A stretch of 39,265 nucleotides of DNA, from assembly GCA_945947155.1 (NCBI GenBank), contig CAMEXM010000011.1:1-39265 (forward strand), read 5' to 3'. Positions 1 to 9,634 of this stretch are shown one piece after another (positions within the stretch are counted from its first letter, which is position 1; each line of letters begins with the position of its first letter). Position numbers and translations under genes: made by a program. The DNA is from Polynucleobacter meluiroseus. Its GTDB lineage: Bacteria > Pseudomonadota > Gammaproteobacteria > Burkholderiales > Burkholderiaceae. Below the pieces are notes generated by a model. It did no database searches. It saw nothing but the letters and a program-made list of their open reading frames with translations, and was not told where the DNA came from.

Positions 1-270
1 CATTGCGCCCTCAACTTCGGTAGCTAATAAATCGAGGTCAGCTTGAGTAGACTGCTCAACATACAGCGGGTGGATGCCAAGGGTATAAACCAAGCCTGGC
101 ATCGCCACCGCATATTGCGTTACGAGCCTTCGGATGTTCGCTGCATCGCTGGACTTCACTGCCGGCAGCAATATCCCTTGTACCTGATTTTTTGCGGCAG
201 CCTCAATGACTTCGCCTAAATGCGATGCGAATTCAGGAGCGTCGAGATGGCAGTGGGTATCAAGCCACAT
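1..270 (-). CDS. TatD-family metal-dependent hydrolase, N-terminal part
   Basis: The first 90 codons of a minus-strand gene are present; the rest lies beyond the left edge. Translation from the ATG at 268-270 begins MWLDTHCHLD, where the HxH pair near the N terminus is the metal-binding signature of the TatD/YcfH amidohydrolase-like family. A second family motif, LGIHPLY, follows at about residues 69-75. Family members are 3'-5' DNases or related phosphohydrolases of about 260 residues with a TIM-barrel fold. The stop of this gene is not visible. It starts 3 bases downstream of the lolD stop, so it is probably the last gene of a lolC-lolD-tatD transcript. The family assignment is firm; the substrate is not. 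Confidence 0.9.
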   Translation of the reverse strand, partial: MWLDTHCHLDAPEFASHLGEVIEAAAKNQVQGILLPAVKSSDAANIRRLVTQYAVAMPGLVYTLGIHPLYVEQSTQADLDLLATEVEGAM

Positions 271-273
271 GCC

Positions 274-975
274 TTAGTTAACCTCAATTGGAATGGGATT
301 TAAATTACCATGGTCCAGTCGCAAGATACGATCGCAGCGGCGCGCTCGAATCGGATCGTGGGTGACGATCACAAATGCAGTCCCTTGCTCTTTAGCCACA
401 TCCAGCATTAAATCAAATACGCCATCGGCTGTCTCGGTATCCAAGTTACCGGTTGGCTCATCCGCTAGAACGCAGGCGGGGTTACCTACCAAGGCACGCG
501 CTACTGCAACGCGTTGGCGTTCGCCACCAGAAAGCTCACCCGGAGTATGCATGACGCGCTTTTGTAGTCCGACGGCCATCAACATGGCATTCGCTCGCTC
601 AAGCGATTCGTCTTTGCTTAAGCCTCGGATCCGCAGCGGCAACGCAACGTTCTCAGCCGCCGTGAATTCATCCAAGAGATGGTGAAATTGGTAAATAAAG
701 CCCAAGTATTGATTACGAAGTCGATCCAATGCCGAAACGCTGAGACGACTTAAATCCGAACCTGCTAAGGTCACTTGACCCGCACTCGGCGTATCAAGGC
801 CACCCAGTAAATGCAGCAAGGTGCTTTTACCCGAGCCAGACGCGCCCACAATCGCTACTTTTTCCGACTGCGCTACATCCAGGTCAACAGCCTTGAGTAC
901 GTCGACCGCGCTAGTGCCCTTGCCATAGGTCTTGGCAAGACTACGTGCATTTAAAACCAATGGGTGATCACTCAT
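274..975 (-). CDS. lolD: LolD, ATPase of the lipoprotein-releasing ABC transporter
   Basis: This 233-residue ABC ATPase powers LolCDE, which extracts outer-membrane lipoproteins from the inner membrane and passes them to LolA. Walker A (GASGSGKST) is at about residues 44-52, the Q-loop region reads YQFHHLL at 95-101 as is usual for LolD, the signature LSGGERQRV at 148-156, Walker B with ADEPTGNLD at 171-179, and the H-loop VTHD at 204-207. Length is normal for the family. The start ATG overlaps the end of lolC by 8 bases, so the two are translationally coupled. The MacB-like ATPases are the nearest alternative, but the lolC partner settles the role. Confidence 0.95.
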   Translation of the reverse strand: MSDHPLVLNARSLAKTYGKGTSAVDVLKAVDLDVAQSEKVAIVGASGSGKSTLLHLLGGLDTPSAGQVTLAGSDLSRLSVSALDRLRNQYLGFIYQFHHLLDEFTAAENVALPLRIRGLSKDESLERANAMLMAVGLQKRVMHTPGELSGGERQRVAVARALVGNPACVLADEPTGNLDTETADGVFDLMLDVAKEQGTAFVIVTHDPIRARRCDRILRLDHGNLNPIPIEVN

Positions 976-2230
976 AACGCAATGCCTCCGCAGGCTGCAC
1001 CTTTGCTGCGCGGCGGCTGGGGTACAGCGTGGCTAAAACAGAGAGGCCAAATGCTATGAATCCGACCGTAAGCACATCATTTAAGCGAACGTCGGATGGT
1101 AGCTGACTTATAAAGTAAATGTCGCGTGGTAAAAATTGCACGCGGAAGATTGCTTCAATCGTTGGCACAATCACATCAATGTTAAGTGCCACGAGTAAGC
1201 CCAGTCCAACACCACCGAGCGAGCCCAGCAAACCAATCGCCAGGCCCTGAATTAAAAAGATCCGCTGGATTAAACCTGGGCTTGCCCCCATGGTTCTCAA
1301 AATGGCGATATCAGCCTGCTTTTCATTGACGGTCATCACCAAGGTCGAAACTAGGTTAAATGCAGCAACCGCAATAATGAGCGTCAAGATAATGAACATC
1401 ATTTTCTTTTCAGTCTGCACCGCTGCAAACCAATTGCGATTGGAGCGTGACCAGTCAGTCACCCATAAAGCTTGGGGCACAAGACTGGCTAATTGATTGG
1501 CAATTTGGGGGGCGCGTTGCATGTCGTCTACCTTAACGCGCAGACCAGATGGATCCCGTAAGCGCAATAAGGCTGCGGCGTCTTGCCAATGCAAAATAGC
1601 TAAAGAACTGTCGTATTCATAGTGGCCACTGTCGACCACGCCCACTACATTGAGGGCGCGCATTCGGGGCATTACTCCGGCTGGCGTCAAATCACCCTCT
1701 GGAACAATTAAGTTGACACGATCGCCTAAACGTACGCCAAGCATATTGGCTAACTGCGCGCCCAGCACTACGCCAAAACTTCCGGGGCGCAGATCGGTAA
1801 TCTCACCCGCCACAAATTGCTTGGGTAAATCCGAGACCCGACCTTCTTCCGTTGGCGATACGCCGCGTACGGCAACCCCGCGCATCACCTCACCGCGACT
1901 GAGCAAACCCTGGGAACTCACCATAGGGGCCACACCAAGCACATGGGGCTGACTGGCCACCTTTGCTGAAAGCGCCTGCCAATCCGGCAAACCATCTGGA
2001 GCAGTAATTTCAATATGGGAGAGCACCGAGAGCATGCGATCGCGCACTTCTTTCTGGAAGCCATTCATAACCGACAGCACGACGATGAGGGCTGCAACCC
2101 CAAGGGCAATGCCTGCAGTCGATATCCCGGAGATAAAAGACAGGAAGCCATCGCGCTTGCCTACCGCTTTACTGCGCCGTGAACGGGTATACCGCAGGCC
2201 AATTTCCAGTTCGATGGGGACTTTAAACAT
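968..2230 (-). CDS. lolC: LolC/LolE-family lipoprotein-releasing permease
   Basis: This 420-residue inner-membrane protein is the transmembrane partner of LolD. The N terminus ([18 protein letters not shown]) is typical of LolC/LolE. It is followed by a first membrane helix at about residues 35-58, a large periplasmic domain of roughly 200 residues, and three C-terminal helices near 275-300, 320-350 and 385-405, which is the FtsX/MacB permease plan. Only one LolC/E gene is present next to lolD. Many betaproteobacteria use a single LolC/E-type subunit, presumably as a homodimer (often called LolF), so lolC is used here in that broad sense. The gene reads away from the RpfE-like gene across a 47-base divergent gap. 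Confidence 0.92.
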   Translation of the reverse strand: MFKVPIELEIGLRYTRSRRSKAVGKRDGFLSFISGISTAGIALGVAALIVVLSVMNGFQKEVRDRMLSVLSHIEITAPDGLPDWQALSAKVASQPHVLGVAPMVSSQGLLSRGEVMRGVAVRGVSPTEEGRVSDLPKQFVAGEITDLRPGSFGVVLGAQLANMLGVRLGDRVNLIVPEGDLTPAGVMPRMRALNVVGVVDSGHYEYDSSLAILHWQDAAALLRLRDPSGLRVKVDDMQRAPQIANQLASLVPQALWVTDWSRSNRNWFAAVQTEKKMMFIILTLIIAVAAFNLVSTLVMTVNEKQADIAILRTMGASPGLIQRIFLIQGLAIGLLGSLGGVGLGLLVALNIDVIVPTIEAIFRVQFLPRDIYFISQLPSDVRLNDVLTVGFIAFGLSVLATLYPSRRAAKVQPAEALRYE

Positions 2231-2277
2231 ATCCTTAGTTTAGTGAATAGTGACGACCTAGCTGGAGAAATGGGTAA
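2231..2277. promoter_or_regulatory. Divergent promoter gap, lolC / RpfE-like gene
   Basis: These 47 bases separate two divergent genes and must hold at least part of both promoters. I see a possible ribosome-binding element GGAG for the plus-strand gene about 10 bases before its ATG at 2278. No convincing -35/-10 pair or operator can be assigned by eye. Confidence 0.4.
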
Positions 2278-3240
2278 ATGCCACCTAAAATCAGAAGAAT
2301 GACAACAAAAAGACGATTTACCCTTCTTCTATCGGGCGACGATGCTGTGGCTGATTCCTTACAGACCGCACCCACACGGGGCTTGCCACACGAGCGATTC
2401 TTGCTCGGCGATACCGTCCCGGTAGCCCCATTTGAATTGCTTGGACTACAAGGCGGCACTATTGATCCTAATACCGTGTTCGCTTGTATACAGCCAGTTC
2501 ACCTGCACGCCACCCGCGACCATTTGGTGTTGATGCACCCAGATCACATTCCACTCACCGCCCCTGAGTCGGCCGCCTTGCTCGCAGAGGCAAAGCCCCT
2601 ACTTCAAGACGAATTCAAAGCCGACGTTATTGCTGCTGATCCGCAGCACTGGTTCATTACCCCAGCGCGATTTGCTAGCTTAGCAACCCACTCGGTCGAC
2701 CAAGCCCACGGTCGCAATATTGATTGGTGGTTGCCGCGCGATACCGCAGAAGCGGGTACAGCACGAGCTTGGCGTAAATTACAAAATGAGATTCAGATGC
2801 TGTGGCACATTAGCCCGATCAACGAAGTACGCCATGCCAATGGTCAGCCTGCCATTAACTCGATCTGGATTAGCGGCATCGGCTCTATTGGCGATTTACA
2901 GGCTCCGGACGATATTCAAACGGCAAGCCACATCATCACTGACCATCTGGTTTTAAAGGGGCTAGCTGTCCATCTCCATATTCCCCATCGCAGTGATCCC
3001 ACTGCCGACGCCCTGATCGGTGGGTTTGCTTGGCTCAAGAATCCAGCTGCACTTTGGCCGATGTTGCAATCTGCTTTGCTAGATGAAACACTCGACGAAC
3101 TCGAGTTGATTGACTTTCCGAATGGCGCTCTGCGTAGACGCACCATTCAAAAGAATGATGTCAAAAAAGGATCCTGGGCATTTTGGCGCGCGCCCACATT
3201 ACTCAGCTGGCAAGAAATAATGGGGTCCAAAGCAGCATGA
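2278..3240 (+). CDS. Conserved RpfE-like protein of unknown function
   Basis: This is a 320-residue soluble protein with no signal peptide or clear membrane helix. I recognise it mainly by position: in Xanthomonas a gene named rpfE lies next to recJ, prfB and lysS, and an equivalent conserved gene precedes recJ in many betaproteobacteria, sometimes annotated as a regulator or phosphoglycerate-mutase-like protein. The sequence is rich in Trp, His and Asp (for example NIDWWLPRD and MLWHISPINEVR), but no catalytic motif can be assigned. The stop codon overlaps the recJ start in an ATGA, so translation is coupled to recJ. The start is uncertain: ATG 2278 has a GGAG upstream, while ATG 2299 would remove seven residues. 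No function is claimed. Confidence 0.6.
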   Translation: MPPKIRRMTTKRRFTLLLSGDDAVADSLQTAPTRGLPHERFLLGDTVPVAPFELLGLQGGTIDPNTVFACIQPVHLHATRDHLVLMHPDHIPLTAPESAALLAEAKPLLQDEFKADVIAADPQHWFITPARFASLATHSVDQAHGRNIDWWLPRDTAEAGTARAWRKLQNEIQMLWHISPINEVRHANGQPAINSIWISGIGSIGDLQAPDDIQTASHIITDHLVLKGLAVHLHIPHRSDPTADALIGGFAWLKNPAALWPMLQSALLDETLDELELIDFPNGALRRRTIQKNDVKKGSWAFWRAPTLLSWQEIMGSKAA

Positions 3241-5003
3241 TGACTTCCGTCTTTCGGCAGCGCGAATTTTCGGCAGAAGCGGCGGGCGCTCTTACTGCGG
3301 AAGGCCTACACCCCCTGCTGGCTAGACTCTATGCCGCTCGGGGCGTATCCAATAGCGATCAACTCGCCTTGGAGCTCAAGCATTTAATCTCGCCAACACA
3401 ATTAAGCCAGTGCCTCTCGACCGCCTCTATGCTTGCTGACGCCCTTGCGGAGAAGAAGCCGATGCTGGTTGTCGCAGACTATGACTGTGACGGCGCAACT
3501 GCGTGCGCTGTTGCCGTTCGTGGCCTGCGCTTACTCGGTGGCCAGAACACGAATATTCATTTTTTAGTACCCAATCGCTTTACGATGGGCTACGGCCTCA
3601 CACCCGATGTGGTGGATCTTGCCGCCACACAATCGCCGAAGCCAGCAATTCTGATTACGGTGGATAACGGCATTGCCAGCGATGCGGGTGTCGAGCGTGC
3701 ACGCGAGTTGGGTATGGAAGTCATCATCACAGACCATCACCTACCAGGCGACTGCATACCCAATGCGTTGGCAATCGTAAATCCCAACCAAACGGGTTGC
3801 GGCTTTCCCAGCAAGGCATTGGCCGGCGTTGGCGTGGTGTTTTATTTGCTAATTGCCTTACGTGCCGAACTCCGGCAACGCGGCACCTTCACGACAGATA
3901 CCCAACCCAAGATTGAAGATTTACTCGATTTAGTCGCCTTGGGAACCGTAGCCGATGTTGCGCAGCTGGACTATAACAACCGCATTTTGGTTGCCAATGG
4001 ACTACGGCGTATGCGAAAGAACATTGGACAGCCAGGCATTGCAGCCTTGTTCAGCGTTGCGGGTCGCGATATTCGCAAAGCCACAGCCGGTGATTTGGGT
4101 TTTGCAATTGGCCCCAGACTCAATGCTGCTGGACGCCTAGCCGATATGACTTTGGGAATTCAGCTGCTACTGGCAGACGATGCCGATGTCGCACTGCGCA
4201 TCGCCCAAGAACTTGATCGCATTAACCGGGAGCGCAGGGTAATTGAGGGCGGCATGCAAGAAGCCGCATTAGGGCATTTAGCAGGGGAGCAATTGGATGG
4301 TCTTGCAGCAGCCCGCTCCGCCCTATGCCTGTGGAATGCAAACTGGCATCAAGGCGTAGTCGGCATCGTCGCCTCTCGACTCAAAGAGCGCTTCAATCGC
4401 CCCGCCATCGTATTTGCCCCAGCCAATACTGAAGACACGCAGTCGCAATTGCGTGGATCGGGCCGCTCCATTAGCGGATTTCATCTGCGGGATGCATTGG
4501 ATTTAGTTTCCAAGCGCGAGCCTGGCCTCATTCTCAAATTTGGTGGTCATGCCATGGCAGCCGGCCTAACGATTGATCAAACCAACTTTGCCCGCTTTGA
4601 TGCCTGCTTTCAGGAAGTTGCCGATGAATTACTCGATGATGCGCTCTTAGCAAGGCAACACATTCACGATGGCGGCCTACGCCCCGATGAATTGACTGCA
4701 GAGATAGGCGACCTGTTGGCAGAGGAACTGTGGGGCCAAGGCTTCCCACAGCCGGTCTTTTATGGTGAATTTGAAGTGATTAGCCAATCCTTAATGAAAG
4801 AAAAACACCTGCGACTGCAACTGAGGCCTATCGGTAGTGACCCAGGGGACAAGCCGGTGGGTGGGGTGTGGTTTAACCACACCCAAACCCTGCCAGCACG
4901 GGCGCATTTAGCTTACCGCTTGGTTGCAGATCGGTTCGGCGGTCAAACCCGGGTACAACTCATGATTGAGGCCTTGGATGAAGGGAATGGGACGGATGCC
5001 TAA
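3237..5003 (+). CDS. recJ: RecJ, single-strand-DNA-specific 5'-3' exonuclease
   Basis: RecJ degrades single-stranded DNA 5' to 3' in RecF-pathway recombination and mismatch repair. The DHH-family motifs appear in order: VVADYDCDGATA (metal ligands), ILITVDNGI, VIITDHH (the DHH triad), and LVALGTVADVAQL. They are followed by FAIGPRLNAAGRL and the DHHA1 region with GSGRSISGFHLRDAL and KFGGHAMAAG. From ATG 3237 the product is 588 residues, slightly longer than E. coli RecJ. This start is chosen because it overlaps the preceding stop in ATGA. An in-frame TTG at 3183 would only add residues encoded within the upstream gene. ATG 3240 is an equally possible start one codon later. prfB follows after 27 bases. 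Confidence 0.96.
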   Translation: MMTSVFRQREFSAEAAGALTAEGLHPLLARLYAARGVSNSDQLALELKHLISPTQLSQCLSTASMLADALAEKKPMLVVADYDCDGATACAVAVRGLRLLGGQNTNIHFLVPNRFTMGYGLTPDVVDLAATQSPKPAILITVDNGIASDAGVERARELGMEVIITDHHLPGDCIPNALAIVNPNQTGCGFPSKALAGVGVVFYLLIALRAELRQRGTFTTDTQPKIEDLLDLVALGTVADVAQLDYNNRILVANGLRRMRKNIGQPGIAALFSVAGRDIRKATAGDLGFAIGPRLNAAGRLADMTLGIQLLLADDADVALRIAQELDRINRERRVIEGGMQEAALGHLAGEQLDGLAAARSALCLWNANWHQGVVGIVASRLKERFNRPAIVFAPANTEDTQSQLRGSGRSISGFHLRDALDLVSKREPGLILKFGGHAMAAGLTIDQTNFARFDACFQEVADELLDDALLARQHIHDGGLRPDELTAEIGDLLAEELWGQGFPQPVFYGEFEVISQSLMKEKHLRLQLRPIGSDPGDKPVGGVWFNHTQTLPARAHLAYRLVADRFGGQTRVQLMIEALDEGNGTDA

Positions 5004-5030
5004 AGGCCGCTTCACTTTATAATCAGCAGC

Positions 5031-6135
5031 ATGGAAGCCGAACAATTAAACCTTATCTCCAATACTCTTCACGATCTGCTCATACGCGAGCAAGCACTTC
5101 GGGGGTATCTTTGACTATGACGTCAAGTCACGTCGCCTAACGGAAGTTAATTCCATACTGGAAGATCCCACAATTTGGGATGACCAAAAGCGAGCCCAGG
5201 CACTCGGTAAAGAAAAAAAATTATTAGACGGGGTGGTCTCCACCCTTACTAACCTCAACACGAATATCACCGGCGCCCTCGAATTATTTGAGATGGCCAA
5301 AGAAGAAAGTGACTTTGAGACCTTAAGCGCAATTGAGCTTGATACCGAGAGTTACAGCAAAATTATTGCAGCCCTTGAGTTTCGTCGGATGTTTCACAAT
5401 GAGATGGATCCCTGCAATTGCTTTATTGACATTCAGGCGGGTGCCGGCGGAACGGAGGCTTGCGATTGGGCGAGCATGCTGTTTCGCCAGTACCTTAAGT
5501 ATTGTGAACGCAAAGGCTACAAAACGGAGATCCTAGAAGAATCCGATGGTGACGTTGCTGGCATTAAGAGTGCCACTATCAAGATTGATGGAGAGTATGC
5601 CTATGGCCACCTCCGCTCCGAGACTGGGGTACATCGATTAGTGCGTAAATCCCCATTTGACTCATCAGGCGGTCGCCACACCTCCTTCGCCAGTATCTAC
5701 GTTTACCCTGAAATCGATGATTCGATTGAGATCGACGTCAATCCGGCCGACATTAGAACCGATACCTACCGCGCTTCGGGCGCTGGTGGTCAGCACATCA
5801 ATAAAACCGATTCTGCCGTTCGCTTAACCCACTTGCCGACTGGCATTGTGGTGCAATGCCAAAATGACCGAAGCCAACACCGTAATCGTGCTGAGGCCAT
5901 GACCATGCTGAAGTCACGCCTGTATGAACACGAGATGCAAAAACGCCGCGTCGAGCAAGATAAGCTAGAGGCTAATAAAACCGATGTGGGTTGGGGTCAT
6001 CAAATCCGATCGTATGTTTTAGATCAAAGCCGAATTAAAGATTTGCGCACCAACGTCGAGATTTCTAACACCCAAAAAGTGTTGGATGGCGACCTCGATG
6101 CCTTTATTGAAGCCAGCCTGAAGCAAGGCGTTTAA
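5031..6135 (+). CDS. prfB: Peptide chain release factor 2 with programmed +1 frameshift
   Basis: RF2 reads UGA and UAA stops and triggers peptide release. The gene starts at ATG 5031, reads 27 codons to CTT (5109-5111), and meets an in-frame TGA at 5112-5114. The sequence GGGGGTATCTTTGAC is the classic autoregulatory frameshift site: an internal Shine-Dalgarno-like GGGGG, slippery CTT, then TGA followed by C. Skipping base 5112 continues from GAC 5113 to the stop at 6135, giving 367 residues, close to the 365 of E. coli RF2. The stop-recognition tripeptide SPF and the catalytic GGQ (RASGAGGQH) are intact. The residue four before GGQ is Ala, the common form, not the Thr found in E. coli K-12. 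It sits between recJ and lysS. Confidence 0.98.
5099..5115 (+). promoter_or_regulatory. prfB programmed +1 ribosomal frameshift signal
   Basis: The run of G at about 5100-5105 acts as an internal Shine-Dalgarno sequence. The slippery CTT codon is at 5109-5111, the in-frame TGA at 5112-5114, and C follows at 5115, which weakens termination. When RF2 is scarce the ribosome slips forward by one base and makes full-length RF2, giving negative feedback. The layout matches the well-known E. coli site. Confidence 0.97.
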
Positions 6136-6158
6136 TTACTCTGATTAGCTCAAACCCC

Positions 6159-7709
6159 ATGAACGATAAAACCCAAACTCCAGACAATGTGCCAGAAGCC
6201 TTAGATGAAAACCACATCATCTCCGAGCGCCGTGAAAAGTTAGCGCAGCTGCGTGCCAAAGGCGTTGCCTTTCCGAATGACTTTGTCCCCACCCACCATG
6301 CAGCCGATTTACATGCGCACTACGATGGCTTCAATAAAGAAGAGTTGGCCGCCAAGAAGGTGATGGTCAAAGTAGCTGGGCGTATGGTTTTAAAACGCGT
6401 GATGGGCAAAGCCAGTTTTGCAACCATTCAAGATCGCACAGGGCAAATTCAGTTTTACATTAGCGATGAAATCAGCAGCGCTGATATTCACAATGCATTC
6501 AAACACTGGGACATGGGCGACTTTATTGCGGCCGAGGGGCATTTATTTAAAACCAATAAGGGTGAACTCTCGGTGGAGTGCAGCAGCTTGCGACTCCTCA
6601 GTAAATCGCTGCGCCCCCTACCCGATAAGTTTCATGGCCTCTCTGATTTAGAGACGAAGTACCGCCAGCGTTACGTTGATCTGATCGTTAGTCCGGATAC
6701 CCGCGCGACCTTTGTCTCCCGCAGTAAAGCCATTGCTTCATTACGTCGCCACATGCTGGAAGCCAACTTCATGGAGGTTGAGACCCCCATGCTCCACCCC
6801 ATTCCCGGCGGAGCAACAGCAAAACCATTTACGACTCACCACAATGCACTCGACATGCAGATGTTTTTACGTATCGCGCCCGAACTCTACCTCAAGCGTT
6901 TAGTCGTCGGCGGCTTTGAACGTGTTTTTGAAATCAATCGTAATTTCCGCAACGAAGGTGTTAGCCCCCGTCACAACCCTGAATTTACGATGATGGAGTT
7001 TTATGCAGCCTATACCGACTACAAATGGTTGATGGACTTTACCGAGGGTTTGATTCGCGCCGCTGCAATTGATGCGCAAGGTACCGCAACCCTCACCCAC
7101 CAGGGCCGTCCGCTGGATTTAAGTAAACCGTTTCAACGTTTGACCATTACCGAGGCCATCCTAAAATATGGCCCTGACTCCAAAAAGAGCTATACCCCTG
7201 ACCAACTGGAGGACGCTGAATTCATTCGTGCCGAACTCAAAAAAGGGGGCGAGGATGTTAATGCGCCGGCACTTAAGAATGCGGGCATTGGCGCCTTGCA
7301 GCTAGCTTTATTTGAACTGGTCGCTGAACACCATTTATGGGAGCCAACTTACATCATCGACTACCCGATTGAAGTTAGCCCCCTCGCCCGTGAATCCGAT
7401 ACTCGCCCTGGCGTTACAGAACGTTTTGAGCTCTTCATCACTGGCCGTGAAATTGCCAATGGCTTTTCTGAGCTCAATGACGCGGAAGATCAGGCGCGGC
7501 GCTTTCAGAAGCAAGTGGAGCAAAAAGAAGCAGGCAATGAAGAAGCCATGTACTTTGACCACGACTTTATCCGCGCACTGGAGTACGGCATGCCTCCAAC
7601 CGGCGGCTGCGGTATTGGCATCGACCGGCTGGTGATGCTGCTCACCGATGTACCTAATATTCGTGACGTAATTTTGTTCCCCCATTTGCGCCGCGAAGAA
7701 GACCAATAA
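6159..7709 (+). CDS. lysS: Lysyl-tRNA synthetase, class II
   Basis: This 516-residue enzyme charges tRNA-Lys with lysine in the cytoplasm. The N-terminal OB-fold anticodon-binding domain spans about residues 60-160 ([21 protein letters not shown]). The class II catalytic core follows with motif 2 ([20 protein letters not shown]) and motif 3 ([14 protein letters not shown]) near the C terminus. Length fits the usual ~505. The ATG is 23 bases past the prfB stop. The prfB-lysS pairing is a common bacterial arrangement, as in E. coli. Confidence 0.98.
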   Translation: MNDKTQTPDNVPEALDENHIISERREKLAQLRAKGVAFPNDFVPTHHAADLHAHYDGFNKEELAAKKVMVKVAGRMVLKRVMGKASFATIQDRTGQIQFYISDEISSADIHNAFKHWDMGDFIAAEGHLFKTNKGELSVECSSLRLLSKSLRPLPDKFHGLSDLETKYRQRYVDLIVSPDTRATFVSRSKAIASLRRHMLEANFMEVETPMLHPIPGGATAKPFTTHHNALDMQMFLRIAPELYLKRLVVGGFERVFEINRNFRNEGVSPRHNPEFTMMEFYAAYTDYKWLMDFTEGLIRAAAIDAQGTATLTHQGRPLDLSKPFQRLTITEAILKYGPDSKKSYTPDQLEDAEFIRAELKKGGEDVNAPALKNAGIGALQLALFELVAEHHLWEPTYIIDYPIEVSPLARESDTRPGVTERFELFITGREIANGFSELNDAEDQARRFQKQVEQKEAGNEEAMYFDHDFIRALEYGMPPTGGCGIGIDRLVMLLTDVPNIRDVILFPHLRREEDQ

Positions 7710-7724
7710 AACGGAATTGAATGA

Positions 7725-8282
7725 ATGATGCTGCTAGAGATTGCCAACTTAATTTCTGAAATCGCCATCACGGTCATTGGTGGTGCATGCCTATTGCGTT
7801 GCTATTTGCAATACCTTAAATTCAATTTATCACCGCACTCAGGCAATCCGATTGGCCTCTACTTGATGCCACTGACAAACTGGCTGGTGATGCCCCTGCG
7901 CAAAGTGATTCCAAGCGTCGGGCGCATTGATAGCGCCTGCGTATTAGGAGCTTATTTAATTGTGCTTGCCAAACTGCTCTTGCTCGGGCTTTTGCTGGGT
8001 AGTATTCCACCCATTCTTAGCCTGCTCATCGGCTCCGTTTTAGAGCTCATCGGCCTTATCTTATCGATCTTAGTTGTCTTCATCATCGCCAATGTAGTCT
8101 TGTCGTGGGTTGGCCGTGGATCGCCAACGCAATACATGCTGGCTGAGATACTTAATCCACTGCTCGCCCCCATTAAACGCATCATGCCAAGCTTGGGGCC
8201 ACTGGATTTATCACCGCTCATCTTGCTGGTTTTAATTCAGATAGCACAGATTGTATTAAGCAATATTGCGCGCATCCTTTGA
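7725..8282 (+). CDS. YggT-family integral membrane protein
   Basis: This 185-residue, highly hydrophobic protein contains two YGGT-type repeats. The first (about residues 8-80) includes PLTNWLVMPLRKVIPSVGRID, and the second (about 100-180) includes EILNPLLAPIKRIMPSLGPLDLSP. Each repeat carries the family pattern of N/PL followed by P and R, then a membrane helix, with four or five helices in total. The family is conserved in bacteria and cyanobacteria (related to YlmG) and has been linked loosely to membrane or division functions and osmotic stress; the exact role is not known. It begins 15 bases after lysS and closes the housekeeping block. Confidence 0.9.
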   Translation: MMLLEIANLISEIAITVIGGACLLRCYLQYLKFNLSPHSGNPIGLYLMPLTNWLVMPLRKVIPSVGRIDSACVLGAYLIVLAKLLLLGLLLGSIPPILSLLIGSVLELIGLILSILVVFIIANVVLSWVGRGSPTQYMLAEILNPLLAPIKRIMPSLGPLDLSPLILLVLIQIAQIVLSNIARIL

Positions 8283-8420
8283 CTTCAATTACCCAGGCTA
8301 AAGGCATGAGTGCTACCAATTTTCAAACGTCTGTGAATGGGGAACGGAAGAAGTTTAGCGATATTGTGAAGATTGCAAGAGTAGGGCAATAGTCGCAATC
8401 TAAAGTCAAAAGTGCTTCTA
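8283..8420. other. Intergenic junction between housekeeping and accessory blocks
   Basis: This 138-base gap lies between two convergent genes. It holds one tiny open frame (ATG 8306 to TAG 8392, 28 codons) that begins MSATNFQTSV and has no visible ribosome-binding site. It may be chance or a remnant. No convincing terminator hairpin with a U-run was found. The gap marks the change from conserved core genes to catabolic genes. Confidence 0.35.
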
Positions 8421-9506
8421 TTAATTGACTGAGAGTTCCACGGTCAGTTTAGTGCCGGGAACAATAATGCCGCCCCGATTACCTGGCTCTACGGAACCCC
8501 ATCTAGCGGCAAAATAGTCGGGCAGTGGTTTCCCATCAAGCGGTGCTATCCATAGTCTTAATAAATGGCGCTGACGCTCCGGTTCGGGCCAATTTTCAAA
8601 ATCACTTCGTGAATGAAAAATCTGATGGTTGTGAATAATCTGAATATCACCTGGCTCAAAACTCATCGGCAGAATCAATTTACCTTCTGCAATAATTTCA
8701 TCCAACAAATTCATTACATCAATTTGTTTTTGGGTAAGTCGCGGGGCCTCTGGAAAATTAGTTTGAGCAGATTCAATATAGGGCCGAATATACACACACG
8801 ATAATTCGCCCTGATACCAACTAAAAATGGGCATATCAAACCAAGGGTTCAGGCCTGCAGGCACCTCACCACGGCGATCGGTGGGATAAGGCATAAAAAG
8901 CGCCTCTAGTAAATCTGGCCGTCTTCGAGCAATTTCATTGTATGCACTCATGGAACTCGCTAAATACGATTCGCCACCCTGCTTGGCCTTTTGCAGACAC
9001 AACAGCGCTACGAAATCGGCGGAGTCTGTATGAAATTCTAATTTTTTATTGGTCTGATAGAAGCGGGTTTTACTGTCAGCAATGTCGGCACCCTGATCTC
9101 GAACATGACCTAATAAGTGCCCCTTTGCGTTGTTGCTTCTCAAGCTACCTAAATGACAGCCCAGCCCAAGATAGATAACAGAAGCAAGTTTAATGCCGAG
9201 CTCTTGAACCGGGATTCCCCTCAGCAGTACAAAACCACGTCCCTCTAAGAGCTCTTTTGAGATATTGTTGATTAAAGTACAAATGGTTGGCAGTGGAAAG
9301 TCATCTTTCGTAATTTGCTCTAATGGCTTCTCCAAGCTTAGAAAATGGAGGGCTGCATGATGCAATTCGGCGAGCTGATTTTGAGTCCACTCTATTTTCC
9401 AAGATTGATCACTTTCCATTTCAGCCCCAGTCCAAATGCTGGAGCCACTAACTTGCATAGGAAAATCGTCAGGTATTTTAATTTCTCTATTGATATTATT
9501 AAGCAT
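8421..9506 (-). CDS. TauD/TfdA-family Fe(II)/2-oxoglutarate dioxygenase
   Basis: This 361-residue protein belongs to the TauD/TfdA clade of non-heme iron oxygenases, which hydroxylate a substrate carbon while decarboxylating 2-oxoglutarate to succinate. The facial triad is visible: H159 and D161 in LEFHTDSADF, and the distal His in NHQIFHSR (H298). The 2-oxoglutarate-binding Arg is probably R317 in RLWIAP. TauD itself releases sulfite from taurine; other members act on aryloxyacetates, carnitine precursors or alkyl sulfates, so the substrate cannot be read from the sequence. The gene follows a Bug binding-protein gene on the same strand after 128 bases, suggesting that the Bug protein delivers its substrate. 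A desulfonating role would fit the sulfur theme downstream but is inference. Confidence 0.87.
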   Translation of the reverse strand: MLNNINREIKIPDDFPMQVSGSSIWTGAEMESDQSWKIEWTQNQLAELHHAALHFLSLEKPLEQITKDDFPLPTICTLINNISKELLEGRGFVLLRGIPVQELGIKLASVIYLGLGCHLGSLRSNNAKGHLLGHVRDQGADIADSKTRFYQTNKKLEFHTDSADFVALLCLQKAKQGGESYLASSMSAYNEIARRRPDLLEALFMPYPTDRRGEVPAGLNPWFDMPIFSWYQGELSCVYIRPYIESAQTNFPEAPRLTQKQIDVMNLLDEIIAEGKLILPMSFEPGDIQIIHNHQIFHSRSDFENWPEPERQRHLLRLWIAPLDGKPLPDYFAARWGSVEPGNRGGIIVPGTKLTVELSVN

Positions 9507-9587
9507 AGAAATAATAAATTGAAATGCCTTACATAAATTTGGTGTGCGACTTTGTTAAGAGACCTAGATAGCTTAGGTTTTTATCTC

Positions 9588-9620
9588 GGCATAAATTGGC
9601 CTTGTGAGCCAATTTATACC
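9588..9620. repeat. Inverted repeat between Bug and dioxygenase genes
   Basis: ATAAATTGGC at 9591-9600 pairs perfectly with GCCAATTTAT at 9608-9617 across a 7-base loop, and two further G-C pairs (9588-9589 with 9619-9620) can form after one mismatch. It lies just after the Bug stop codon. No U-run follows on the minus strand, so it is more likely an mRNA-stabilising or attenuating hairpin than a strong terminator. Confidence 0.5.
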
Positions 9621-9634
9621 AAAGAAAATGTAGA

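Noticed and set aside
3183-3236. Upstream TTG start for recJ
   Set aside because: It would add 18 residues encoded inside the preceding gene; the ATG at 3237 overlaps the upstream stop in ATGA and gives a normal RecJ N terminus.
5233-6135. prfB starting at 5233 as a plain 300-residue frame
   Set aside because: That codon is internal; the true gene starts at 5031 and reaches this frame by the programmed +1 shift.
7335-7706. Minus-strand 123-codon frame opposite lysS
   Set aside because: It is a shadow of the lysS coding strand, with no recognisable domain or ribosome-binding site.
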